NCBI GenBank assembly: GCA_028284045.1 | Contig: JANQSN010000048.1 | Coordinates: forward strand, 1 to 56,527 | DNA length: 56,527 nucleotides | Direction: 5' to 3' | From: Alphaproteobacteria bacterium | GTDB taxonomy: Bacteria; Pseudomonadota; Alphaproteobacteria; DSM-16000; Inquilinaceae | Shown here: positions 1 to 6,675 of the stretch, one piece after another | How the letters are laid out: every line of letters starts with the position of its first letter | Position numbering within the stretch: position 1 is the stretch's first letter | Notes under the pieces: model-generated | Told to the model about the DNA's origin: nothing | Seen by the model: only the letters and a program-made list of their open reading frames with translations | Database searches by the model: none | Made by a program: the position numbers and the translations under genes

Positions 1-66
1 GGCCAGCAAGCCGACCACCACCCAGGGTGCCGTCACCAAGAGCGCCGTCGTCGTTCGCATCGCCAT
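1..66 (-). CDS. Possible N-terminus of a membrane protein, cut by the window edge
   Basis: Reading leftward from ATG at 66 (or the in-frame ATG at 60) gives 22 stop-free codons, encoding a short basic start (MAMRTTT) followed by a hydrophobic run (ALLVTAPWVVVGLLA). This looks like a signal anchor or first transmembrane helix. It lies downstream of, and in the same direction as, the LacI-type regulator, so it could be the regulator's partner transporter. No clear ribosome binding site is visible and the rest is outside the window, so neither the gene nor its function is certain. Confidence 0.3.
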   Translation of the reverse strand, partial: MAMRTTTALLVTAPWVVVGLLA

Positions 67-197
67 GGCGTGCGCGCCCAGCCTGGTTGCCCGCGGTCCG
101 ACGTTCTGACCGCTGTGTCGACGCGTCACCGGTCTCGGTCGCGCTACCGGTGCCGGCGCCTCCCACTCCCAACTATGGCGTGGTTCGCGGGGTCCGA

Positions 198-1247
198 TCA
201 ATCGCTTCCGCGGCGGTCGGGCGGCGGTGGACAGCAGCTTGACCGGACCATCAGGCGCGGCGTGATCAAGGTGGCGCGGAGCGGTGCGGCGCTGCTCTCG
301 ATACGGGCGAGCACCGCGGCGGCGGCGGCGGCGCCGATCTCCGGCGCGTCCATCGACACCGTCGTCAGCGGCGGGGCCGCCGCCGCCGCCTCGGCGACGT
401 CGTCGATGCCCACCAGGGCGACGTCGCGCCCGACGGCGAGCCCGAGCGCGGCCATCGCCGTCGCCGCCCCGAAGGCGACCACGTCGTTGTAGGCGAGCAC
501 GGCGGTTGGCGGGCGCCCTCCGACGAACAGGGTGCGCGCCGCCCGCTCCGCCGCCTGGCGGTTGGGTGGGCAGGGGACGATCAGGTCCGGCTCGCCGGCC
601 AGCGCGTGGCGCGCCAGCGCGGCGCCGTAGGCGTCGATGCGTTCGCGCCATGGGTTGGTGTCCCGCACGCCGCCCAGGAAGCCGATCCGGCGATGGCCCA
701 ACCCGGCGAGATAGTCCATCGCCAGGGTGACGCCGCTGGCGATGTCGCCGCCGGCATAGTCGATGCCGTCGATCAGCAGGTTGCGCACCGACAGGACGAC
801 CGGCAGGCCGATGCCGGACGGCCGGTGCAGGGTGCGCTTGTCGCTGCCCAGCGCGGGACAGAGGATCAGCCCGGCCACGCCGTGTTCGCACATCTGATCG
901 ATCAGCCGGTCCTGGCGGTCGAGATCGTCGGCCGCATTGCCGATGACCGGCAGATAGCCCTGCTCGCCGAGCGTCCGCTCCGCCCCCGACACGACGGAGG
1001 CGTAGAACGGATTGGTGATGTCGTGGACGATCAGCCCGATGAGCTGGGAGTGCCGGCGGCGCAGATTGGCCGCCCCGCGGTGATAGACGTAGTTGAGGTC
1101 GCGCATCGCCTGATGCACGAGATCGCGCGTTCGCGTCGAGATCCGGCCCTTGCCGTGCAGCACGAACGACACCGTGGTCGCGGAGACTCCGGCGCGGGCG
1201 GCGACGTCGGCGATGGTGGCGCGCGGGGCGGGCGAAACGTCGCTCAT
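198..1247 (-). CDS. LacI/GalR-family transcriptional regulator
   Basis: A 349-residue protein of normal LacI-family length. The N-terminus holds the family helix-turn-helix (TIADVAARAGVSATTVSFVLHGKGRIS, shown by the IADVAARAGVS and TTVSFVL halves), followed by the hinge helix and a periplasmic-binding-protein-like effector domain beginning at LIGLIVHDITNPFY. The effector domain contains the usual YNDVVAFGA and LVGIDDV blocks. ATG at 1247 was chosen over the longer frame from 1370 because the protein then begins directly before the DNA-binding domain and GGAGAG lies about 6 bases upstream. It is divergent from the CoA-transferase gene, and a palindrome with a central CG (1325-1340) in the shared region is a good operator. 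The effector is unknown; a substrate metabolised by the CoA-transferase is a reasonable guess. Confidence 0.9.
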   Translation of the reverse strand: MSDVSPAPRATIADVAARAGVSATTVSFVLHGKGRISTRTRDLVHQAMRDLNYVYHRGAANLRRRHSQLIGLIVHDITNPFYASVVSGAERTLGEQGYLPVIGNAADDLDRQDRLIDQMCEHGVAGLILCPALGSDKRTLHRPSGIGLPVVLSVRNLLIDGIDYAGGDIASGVTLAMDYLAGLGHRRIGFLGGVRDTNPWRERIDAYGAALARHALAGEPDLIVPCPPNRQAAERAARTLFVGGRPPTAVLAYNDVVAFGAATAMAALGLAVGRDVALVGIDDVAEAAAAAPPLTTVSMDAPEIGAAAAAAVLARIESSAAPLRATLITPRLMVRSSCCPPPPDRRGSD

Positions 1248-1284
1248 GGGCGGCTCTCCGGGCCGTTGGCGGGGGGTGGTGCGC

Positions 1285-1313
1285 TTGACAGCCGGCGTGG
1301 CGCGCCCAAAAAT
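1285..1313 (+). promoter_or_regulatory. Candidate sigma-70 promoter of the CoA-transferase gene
   Basis: A perfect TTGACA (1285-1290) is followed after 17 bases by AAAAAT (1308-1313), which matches the -10 consensus at four of six positions. The site lies between the divergent LacI-type regulator and the CoA-transferase, directly upstream of the putative operator. No transcription start is known. Confidence 0.45.
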
Positions 1314-1324
1314 CCAGGTCGCGC

Positions 1325-1340
1325 GATAAATCGTTTTATC
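1325..1340. promoter_or_regulatory. Putative LacI-family operator
   Basis: GATAAATCGTTTTATC is a 16-base near-perfect palindrome (one mismatched base pair) with a central CG, the usual form of LacI/GalR operators. It stands out as AT-rich in a GC-rich background and lies just after the candidate promoter at 1285-1313, where bound repressor would block transcription of the CoA-transferase. Assignment to the adjacent regulator is inferred from position. Confidence 0.6.
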
Positions 1341-1402
1341 TGCTTGAACGCTGCGGGCTTCCCCGCGCAAGCGCGGCGTGCAGGGGTGAGGAAGGGCCGA
1401 TC

Positions 1403-3016
1403 ATGACCGTCACCGGCGGAAAACTCGTGTCGCTGGAGGCGGCGGCCCGGATGATCGCCGACGGGGCGACCGTCAGCGTCAGTTCGTCGAGCGGCCTTGG
1501 CTGTCCCGACGCGCTGATGGCGGCGATCGGCCGGCGATTCGCCGACGCGGGGCACCCGCGCGACCTGACGGTGCTGCTGCCCATCGCCGCGGGCGATCTC
1601 TACGGTATCGGTGGCATCGATCATTGGGCCCGTCCCGGCATGCTGTCGGCGGTAATCGCCGGTTCCCTGCCCAGCGGTCCGTCATCGCTGCCGGAGCCGC
1701 CGATTTGGCGCATGATCGGCGAGAATGCCGTGGCAGCGTACAATGTGCCAAGCGGCGTTCTGTTCGATCTGCATCGCGAGGCGGCGCGCGCCCGCCTCGG
1801 CGTGCTGACGGAGGTCGGCTTGGACACCTATGTCGACCCCCGGCAGGACGGCTGCGCGATGAACGATCGGGCCCGCGCCAAGCCGATCGTGCGGCGCGTC
1901 GAGTTCGACGGGCGGGAGTTTCTGTACTTCGAGCCGATCGCGCCGCAGGTCGCGCTGATCCGCGCCACCACCGCCGATCCGGCGGGCAATCTCAGCCTGG
2001 AGCATGAGGGCGCGGTGCTGGGCGTGCGCGAGCTGGCGCTGGCCGTGCGCAATCTCGGCGGCCGGGTGATCGCCCAGGTCAAGCGGCTGACCGAGAACGC
2101 CAGCCGCTCGATGCACGAGATCGTGGTGCCGGGCCATCTGGTGGATGCTGTGGTGCTGGCGCCCGACCAGCGCCAGACCACCGAGACCGACTACGACCCG
2201 GCGATCAGCGGCGAGGTGCGCCGCCCCGCCGCCGCCATCGACCTGCCGGCCTTCGGGCTCGACCTGGTGATCGCCCGGCGGGTGGCGATGGAGCTGGCGG
2301 AAGGCGACACCGCGGTGATCGGCTTCGGCATCTCCGCACTGGCGCCGCGGGTTCTCTTGGCGGAGGGGCTGCATGGCCGGCTGACCTGGGCGATCGAGCA
2401 GGGGGCGACCGGCGGGCTGCCGTTGTTGGGCTTCCAGTTCGGCTGCTCGGTCAATGCCGAGGCTGTGATGCCGTCGCCCGCGCAGTTCACGCTGTTCCAG
2501 GGGGGCGGGGCGGATATCGGCCTGCTGTCCTTCCTGGAGGCGGACGCCGCCGGCAACGTCAACGTAACGCGGCTGGCCGCTACGCCGCATGTCACGGCCG
2601 GGGCGGGCGGCTTCGTCGACATTACGGCGGGCACGCCGCGGATCGTCTTCTCCGGCCGGTTCGATGCCGGCGGGTCGCAGGTCGCGCTGGCCGATGGGGC
2701 CTTGCGCATCGACGCGCCCGGCCGTTTCGCGAAGCTGGTGGACCAGGTCGGCCATATCAGCTTCTCCGGCGCGCGGGCCCGTGCCCGCGGCCAGGAGGTG
2801 CGGCTGATCACCGAGCGGTCGGTGATGACCTTGGCGGCGGACGGCTGGCGGCTCGACGAGGTGGCGCCGGGTGCCGATCCCGACCGCGACGTCCTCGACC
2901 GCATCCCCTTCCCGGTGCGCCGGGCCGACGACCTGAAGACCATGGACGCGCGGCTGTTCCGCGACGCGCCGGTCGGGATGACACTGCAGCCACCGCGCCG
3001 CGCGCCGGTCGGTTAA
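1403..3016 (+). CDS. Acyl-CoA:acetate/3-ketoacid CoA-transferase, fused alpha-beta type
   Basis: A 537-residue family I CoA-transferase of the single-chain YdiF type, in which the alpha and beta domains are fused. The family moves CoA between a carboxylate and an acyl-CoA through a glutamyl-CoA intermediate; the catalytic glutamate is expected in the EQGATGGLP block in the second half. The first domain carries VSVSSSSGLGCPDALMAAI, the start of the CoA-transferase fold. GAGGAAGG sits 8 bases before ATG 1403. The gene is divergent from the LacI-type regulator and probably controlled by it. YdiF-type enzymes accept short-chain acyl-CoAs; the true substrate here cannot be read from sequence. Confidence 0.9.
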   Translation: MTVTGGKLVSLEAAARMIADGATVSVSSSSGLGCPDALMAAIGRRFADAGHPRDLTVLLPIAAGDLYGIGGIDHWARPGMLSAVIAGSLPSGPSSLPEPPIWRMIGENAVAAYNVPSGVLFDLHREAARARLGVLTEVGLDTYVDPRQDGCAMNDRARAKPIVRRVEFDGREFLYFEPIAPQVALIRATTADPAGNLSLEHEGAVLGVRELALAVRNLGGRVIAQVKRLTENASRSMHEIVVPGHLVDAVVLAPDQRQTTETDYDPAISGEVRRPAAAIDLPAFGLDLVIARRVAMELAEGDTAVIGFGISALAPRVLLAEGLHGRLTWAIEQGATGGLPLLGFQFGCSVNAEAVMPSPAQFTLFQGGGADIGLLSFLEADAAGNVNVTRLAATPHVTAGAGGFVDITAGTPRIVFSGRFDAGGSQVALADGALRIDAPGRFAKLVDQVGHISFSGARARARGQEVRLITERSVMTLAADGWRLDEVAPGADPDRDVLDRIPFPVRRADDLKTMDARLFRDAPVGMTLQPPRRAPVG

Positions 3017-3034
3017 GGGGAAGACGCGCCCCGC

Positions 3035-3628
3035 TCAGACCCGTTCGGCCAGCCAGATGGCGGCGCGGGTGCCGGTCTTGATCGCCGTGCTCAACAGGCG
3101 GTAGGCGGGTGCTTGCGCCGCGCCGTGGTCGAGGCCGGTGTCGCGGTGCTCCAGCTCTTCCAGGCGGAAGCGCTCGATGATCGCCCGCAGGTCCTCTTCA
3201 TCGTCGGGCAGGCTGTCGCGCTGGGCGGCGTAGTGCTCGTCGATCGCCTCTTCCACCGCGACGGTGCAGGCCATCGCTGCCTTCTCGCCCATAAGCGCGG
3301 TGCCGGCGCCGAGCGCGAAGCCGGCGACGTGCCACAGCGGATAGAGCGCGCTGGGCCGTACCTGGCGGTCGCCGATCAGCCGGTTGAAGGTGTCGAGATG
3401 CTCGCGCTCTTGATCGGCCATGTGCTGCAGCACCGGCGCGATGGGCGTGTCGCCGAGCACGGCGAGCTGGCCTTCATAGATCCGCTTCGCGCCGAACTCG
3501 CCGGCCTGGTCGACCCGGATCATCCGGGCGACCCGCTGCGCCTGGGTCGGATCGCCCGGCAGCCGGCGCCGCCGGTTGCCGGCATATCCGTCGGTCCCGC
3601 CGGTGCCGTTGCGCCATTCAGCCCTCAT
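3035..3628 (-). CDS. coq7: Demethoxyubiquinone hydroxylase Coq7 (di-iron monooxygenase)
   Basis: A 197-residue member of the ferritin-like di-iron family that catalyses the C-6 hydroxylation of demethoxyubiquinone, the penultimate step of ubiquinone synthesis, at the inner membrane face. The ligand motifs are visible in order: RVDQAGEFGAKRIYEGQ (first Glu), DQEREHLDTF (ExxH), VEEAIDEHY and RLEELEHRDTG (final ExxH). The start at 3628 gives the family length; a much longer upstream frame is a shadow of the opposite strand. Its ATG overlaps the stop of dsbB by four bases (ATGA), so the two genes are probably translationally coupled. Coq7 rather than UbiF is typical of alphaproteobacteria. Confidence 0.93.
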   Translation of the reverse strand: MRAEWRNGTGGTDGYAGNRRRRLPGDPTQAQRVARMIRVDQAGEFGAKRIYEGQLAVLGDTPIAPVLQHMADQEREHLDTFNRLIGDRQVRPSALYPLWHVAGFALGAGTALMGEKAAMACTVAVEEAIDEHYAAQRDSLPDDEEDLRAIIERFRLEELEHRDTGLDHGAAQAPAYRLLSTAIKTGTRAAIWLAERV

Positions 3629-4146
3629 GCGATCGTCTCCCCTTCCCGTCGACCGACGCCGCCGCCGGCCATCATCCGCCAGGCGGCCAGCCCGGCGACC
3701 GCCGCCAGTCCGGCCGACGCCAGCGCGTTCCACCCGGCCATCGACAGGCCGAGGAAGCGGAACACCACCTCGTCGCAGCGCACCGTCGGCGTGTCCATCA
3801 GCGCGTCGACCAGCGCCGCCGGATCCGTCATGCCGAGCGCCGGTCCGGCGCAGTCGGTGGGGCCGGTCCACCAGCCTGCTTCGACCCCGACATGTAGGAC
3901 GGCGATCGCCGTGCCCGCCGCCATCACCAAACCCATCGCCGCCGTCACCAAACCGCGCCGCGGCCCCGGCGCGACCGCCAGCCCGACCAGCGCCAGGGCG
4001 GCCGCGATGCCGTGCGGCCAGCGCTGCCACAGGCATAGCTCGCACGGGGTGAGGTCGAACCGGTACTCCGACACCAGCGCTGCCGTCAGCAGGCTGGCGG
4101 CGGCCAGCCCGATCAGCATCGGCATGCGGTCGAGGACGGGAGTCAT
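3625..4146 (-). CDS. dsbB: Disulfide bond formation protein DsbB
   Basis: A 173-residue inner-membrane protein with four predicted transmembrane helices. DsbB reoxidises periplasmic DsbA and passes electrons to quinone. The two functional cysteine pairs are present: PCELCLWQRWP (the quinone-proximal CxxC after helix 1, with its following Arg) and the periplasmic-loop cysteines in TDCAGP and VRCDE. ATG 4146 (MTPVLDRM) places helix 1 at the N-terminus; a longer start at 4188 adds 14 residues with no support. No dsbA lies nearby. Coupling with coq7 by a four-base overlap links quinone synthesis with a quinone-using enzyme, though this may be chance. Confidence 0.9.
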   Translation of the reverse strand: MTPVLDRMPMLIGLAAASLLTAALVSEYRFDLTPCELCLWQRWPHGIAAALALVGLAVAPGPRRGLVTAAMGLVMAAGTAIAVLHVGVEAGWWTGPTDCAGPALGMTDPAALVDALMDTPTVRCDEVVFRFLGLSMAGWNALASAGLAAVAGLAAWRMMAGGGVGRREGETIA

Positions 4147-4214
4147 GCCCCCGATATAGGCCCATCCGGCGACCGCGGGGAGGGGCAATCTGGCCGCGGT
4201 CCGTCGCCCCCAGC

Positions 4215-4243
4215 TTGGCCGTTCCCACAGTCCGCGCTATGAC
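4215..4243 (+). promoter_or_regulatory. Possible promoter of the srf-like gene block
   Basis: TTGGCC (4215-4220), 17 bases, then TATGAC (4238-4243) form a plausible but weak sigma-70-like pair upstream of the SPFH gene, in the divergent gap with dsbB. There is no independent support. Confidence 0.25.
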
Positions 4244-4316
4244 AGACACCGACGGATCGCGCCGCCGATCCGCGTGGCTGCGCGCCGGGATGGACGACAG
4301 GAGGGGACCGACCAGG

Positions 4317-5462
4317 ATGATCTGGAATGTCATCCGTGGCGAGCTGATCGACATCATCGAATGGCTCGACCCCACCAACGACACGATGGTCTGGCGCTTC
4401 GAGCGCCGAAACAACGAGATCAAGTACGGCGCCCAGCTCACCGTTCGCGAGGGCCAGGTCGCGGTCTTCATCAACGAAGGCCAGCTTGCAGACGTGTTCC
4501 CGCCCGGCCGCCACCGGCTGGAGACGCAGAACCTGCCCGTCCTGTCCACCCTTCAGGGGTGGAAATACGGCTTCGAGAGCCCGTTCAAGGCCGAGGTCTA
4601 TTTCATCAGCACGCGGCGCTTCACCGACCTGAAATGGGGCACCAAGAACCCCATCATGCTGCGCGATCCGGAGTTCGGGCCGGTGCGCATCCGCGCCTTC
4701 GGCACCTATGTCGTGCGCTGCGGCGACCCCGCCACCTTCATCCGCGAGATCGTCGGGACCGATGGCGAGTTCACCACCAGCGAGATCACCAACCAGCTCC
4801 GCAACCTCGTCGTCTCGCGCTTCTCCGCGGTGGTCGGCCGAGCCCGCGTGCCGGTCTTGGACATGGCCGGCAACTACGACCAGTTCGCCGATTTCGTTAC
4901 CGAGAAGATCGCCCCGGAATTCGCCGCCTACGGGCTGGAGCTGACCAAGCTGCTGATCGAGAACATCTCGCTGCCGCCGGCGGTGGAGGAGGCGCTGGAC
5001 AAGCGCACCCAGATGGGCGTGATCGGCGATCTCGGGCGCTACACCCAGTTCCAGACGGCCGAGGCGATCCAGACGGCCGCCGGCAATCCCGGCGGGTTCG
5101 CCGGGGCGGGCGTCGGCATCGGCATGGGCGTCGGCATGGGTCAGCAGATCGCCCACGCCATGGGTGGCGCCGCCGGCCCTTGGGGGGCGGCGTCGGCGCC
5201 CGCGCAGTCTGCGCAGCCGGCCACCCCGCCGCCGCTGCCGCAGCCGGTGCAGCTCTTCATGGCGATCAACGGTCAGCAGGCGGGGCCGTTCGGTCTGACG
5301 GCCTTGCAGGGCCATGTGCGGGCCGGCCGGCTGACCCGCGACACGCTGGTGTGGAAGGCGGGCCTGGCGAACTGGACCGCTGCCTCGACCCTGCCGGAAT
5401 TGTCTGGCCTGTTCGCGGCCGTCCCACCGCCGCTGCCGCCGCCCGCGTCGCCGGCTATCTGA
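4317..5462 (+). CDS. SPFH-domain protein with C-terminal GYF_2 domain
   Basis: A 381-residue protein. Residues ~1-255 are an SPFH (stomatin/prohibitin/flotillin-like) domain of the bacterial 'virion core protein-like' group: WRFERRNNEIKYGAQLTVREGQ, FPPGRHRLETQNLP and the helical VEEALDKRTQMGVIGD stretch are typical. A Gly/Ala/Pro-rich linker follows, then a GYF_2 (DUF4339) module, MAINGQQAGPFGLTALQ to LVWKAGLANWTAAS. SPFH proteins form membrane-associated rings; GYF-like modules bind proline-rich peptides, and several neighbours have Pro-rich segments. ATG 4317 was chosen because the family starts at IWNVIRGELIDIIEW and AGGAGGGG precedes it; 4290 is possible. It heads the plus-strand block ending at 26677. 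Confidence 0.85.
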   Translation: MIWNVIRGELIDIIEWLDPTNDTMVWRFERRNNEIKYGAQLTVREGQVAVFINEGQLADVFPPGRHRLETQNLPVLSTLQGWKYGFESPFKAEVYFISTRRFTDLKWGTKNPIMLRDPEFGPVRIRAFGTYVVRCGDPATFIREIVGTDGEFTTSEITNQLRNLVVSRFSAVVGRARVPVLDMAGNYDQFADFVTEKIAPEFAAYGLELTKLLIENISLPPAVEEALDKRTQMGVIGDLGRYTQFQTAEAIQTAAGNPGGFAGAGVGIGMGVGMGQQIAHAMGGAAGPWGAASAPAQSAQPATPPPLPQPVQLFMAINGQQAGPFGLTALQGHVRAGRLTRDTLVWKAGLANWTAASTLPELSGLFAAVPPPLPPPASPAI

Positions 5463-5486
5463 CGTGCCCGTCCTCGCGATCTGCCG

Positions 5487-6623
5487 ATGAACGAGACCAG
5501 CCCGCCGTTGCCGCCGGTGCCTGAGACCGCCGCTGGGGCCGCGTCCGACCCCACGCAGTTCCCGTGCGAGAACTGTGGCGCCGTCCTGACCTTCGCCCCC
5601 GGTCAGGACGAGCTGGTCTGCGCCTATTGCGGGCACCAGAATCCGATCCCGGAGAGCGACCACGCGATCGAGGAGCTGGACTTCCGCGCCGCCCTGCGAC
5701 GCCAGGCCAGCGGCGGCGAAACGGTGACGGAGCGGGTGGTGACCTGCCACGCCTGTGCCGCCACCTTCACCCTCAACCCGTCGGTGACCGCCGACGAGTG
5801 TCCGTTCTGCGGCTCCGCCGTGGTGCTCGACACCGCGCATGAGGAGACGCATCTGAAGCCGCAATCGCTGCTGGCGTTCCGCCTGGATGCGCGCGAGGCC
5901 CGCGAGGCTTTTCGCCAATGGCTGTCCGGGTTGTGGTTCGCGCCCGGCGATCTCGCCCGCTACGCCCGTCCCGACGGCGACGGGCTGGCCGGCATGTACA
6001 CGCCCTATTGGACCTTCGATGCCCGCACGGCCACCCGCTACCGCGGCCAGCGCGGCCGGCGCTACACCACCAGCGTCGGCTCGGGCAAGAACCGGCGGAC
6101 CGTCACCCGCATCCGCTGGAGCCCGGTTTCCGGCAGCGTCACCCGGGCCTTCGACGACGTGCTGGTGGTCGCCAGCGAGAGCCTGCCCCGCGACATGGCG
6201 GAGAAGCTGGAACCCTGGGACCTCGACCAGCTCGTCCCCTATGACGAGCGCTATCTCTCCGGCTTCCGGGCGGAGAGCTACCGCATCGGGCTGGAGGACG
6301 GCTTCGCCCACGCCAAGGACCGCATGGAGGCGGTGATCCGCCGGGACGTGCGCCGCGACATCGGCGGCGATGCGCAGCGCATCACCTGGCTCAGCATCCG
6401 CCACGATGACATCACCTACAAACATGTGCTGCTGCCGGTCTGGCTGGCCGCCTATCGCTACCGCGACCGGGTCTTCCGCTTCATGGTCAACGCGCGCACC
6501 GGCAAGGTGCACGGGCAGCGACCATGGAGCTGGCTGAAGATCGGGGTGGCCGTTTTTGCCGCGACGGTTGTGCTGGGCGCGGGGTACTATGCGTTCGTCA
6601 CCTTCGGGGGCGGCAGCGGATGA
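5487..6623 (+). CDS. Zinc-ribbon membrane protein, partner of the SPFH protein
   Basis: A 378-residue protein with two TFIIB/rubredoxin-like zinc ribbons near the N-terminus: PCENCGAVL with CAYCGHQN, and TCHACAATF with CPFCGSAVV. A middle domain (YTPYWTFDARTATRYRGQRG, LPVWLAAYRYRDRVFRFMVNARTGKVHGQRP) and a single C-terminal transmembrane helix (WLKIGVAVFAATVVLGAGYYAFV) follow. Databases often label this family 'primosomal protein N-prime/superfamily II helicase', but no helicase motif is present and that name is misleading. It starts 24 bases after the SPFH gene; such pairs are commonly neighbours, which suggests they act together at the membrane. The molecular role is unknown. Confidence 0.8.
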   Translation: MNETSPPLPPVPETAAGAASDPTQFPCENCGAVLTFAPGQDELVCAYCGHQNPIPESDHAIEELDFRAALRRQASGGETVTERVVTCHACAATFTLNPSVTADECPFCGSAVVLDTAHEETHLKPQSLLAFRLDAREAREAFRQWLSGLWFAPGDLARYARPDGDGLAGMYTPYWTFDARTATRYRGQRGRRYTTSVGSGKNRRTVTRIRWSPVSGSVTRAFDDVLVVASESLPRDMAEKLEPWDLDQLVPYDERYLSGFRAESYRIGLEDGFAHAKDRMEAVIRRDVRRDIGGDAQRITWLSIRHDDITYKHVLLPVWLAAYRYRDRVFRFMVNARTGKVHGQRPWSWLKIGVAVFAATVVLGAGYYAFVTFGGGSG

Positions 6624-6675
6624 CGCGCCGCCTCCGATCCCCGCAGGAGACCCGCCCCCCGCAGGAGACGCGCCG

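Noticed and set aside
5487..6623. Annotation of the zinc-ribbon protein as PriA/primosomal helicase
   Set aside because: No Walker A, DEAH or helicase motif is present; only zinc ribbons and one membrane helix are seen.
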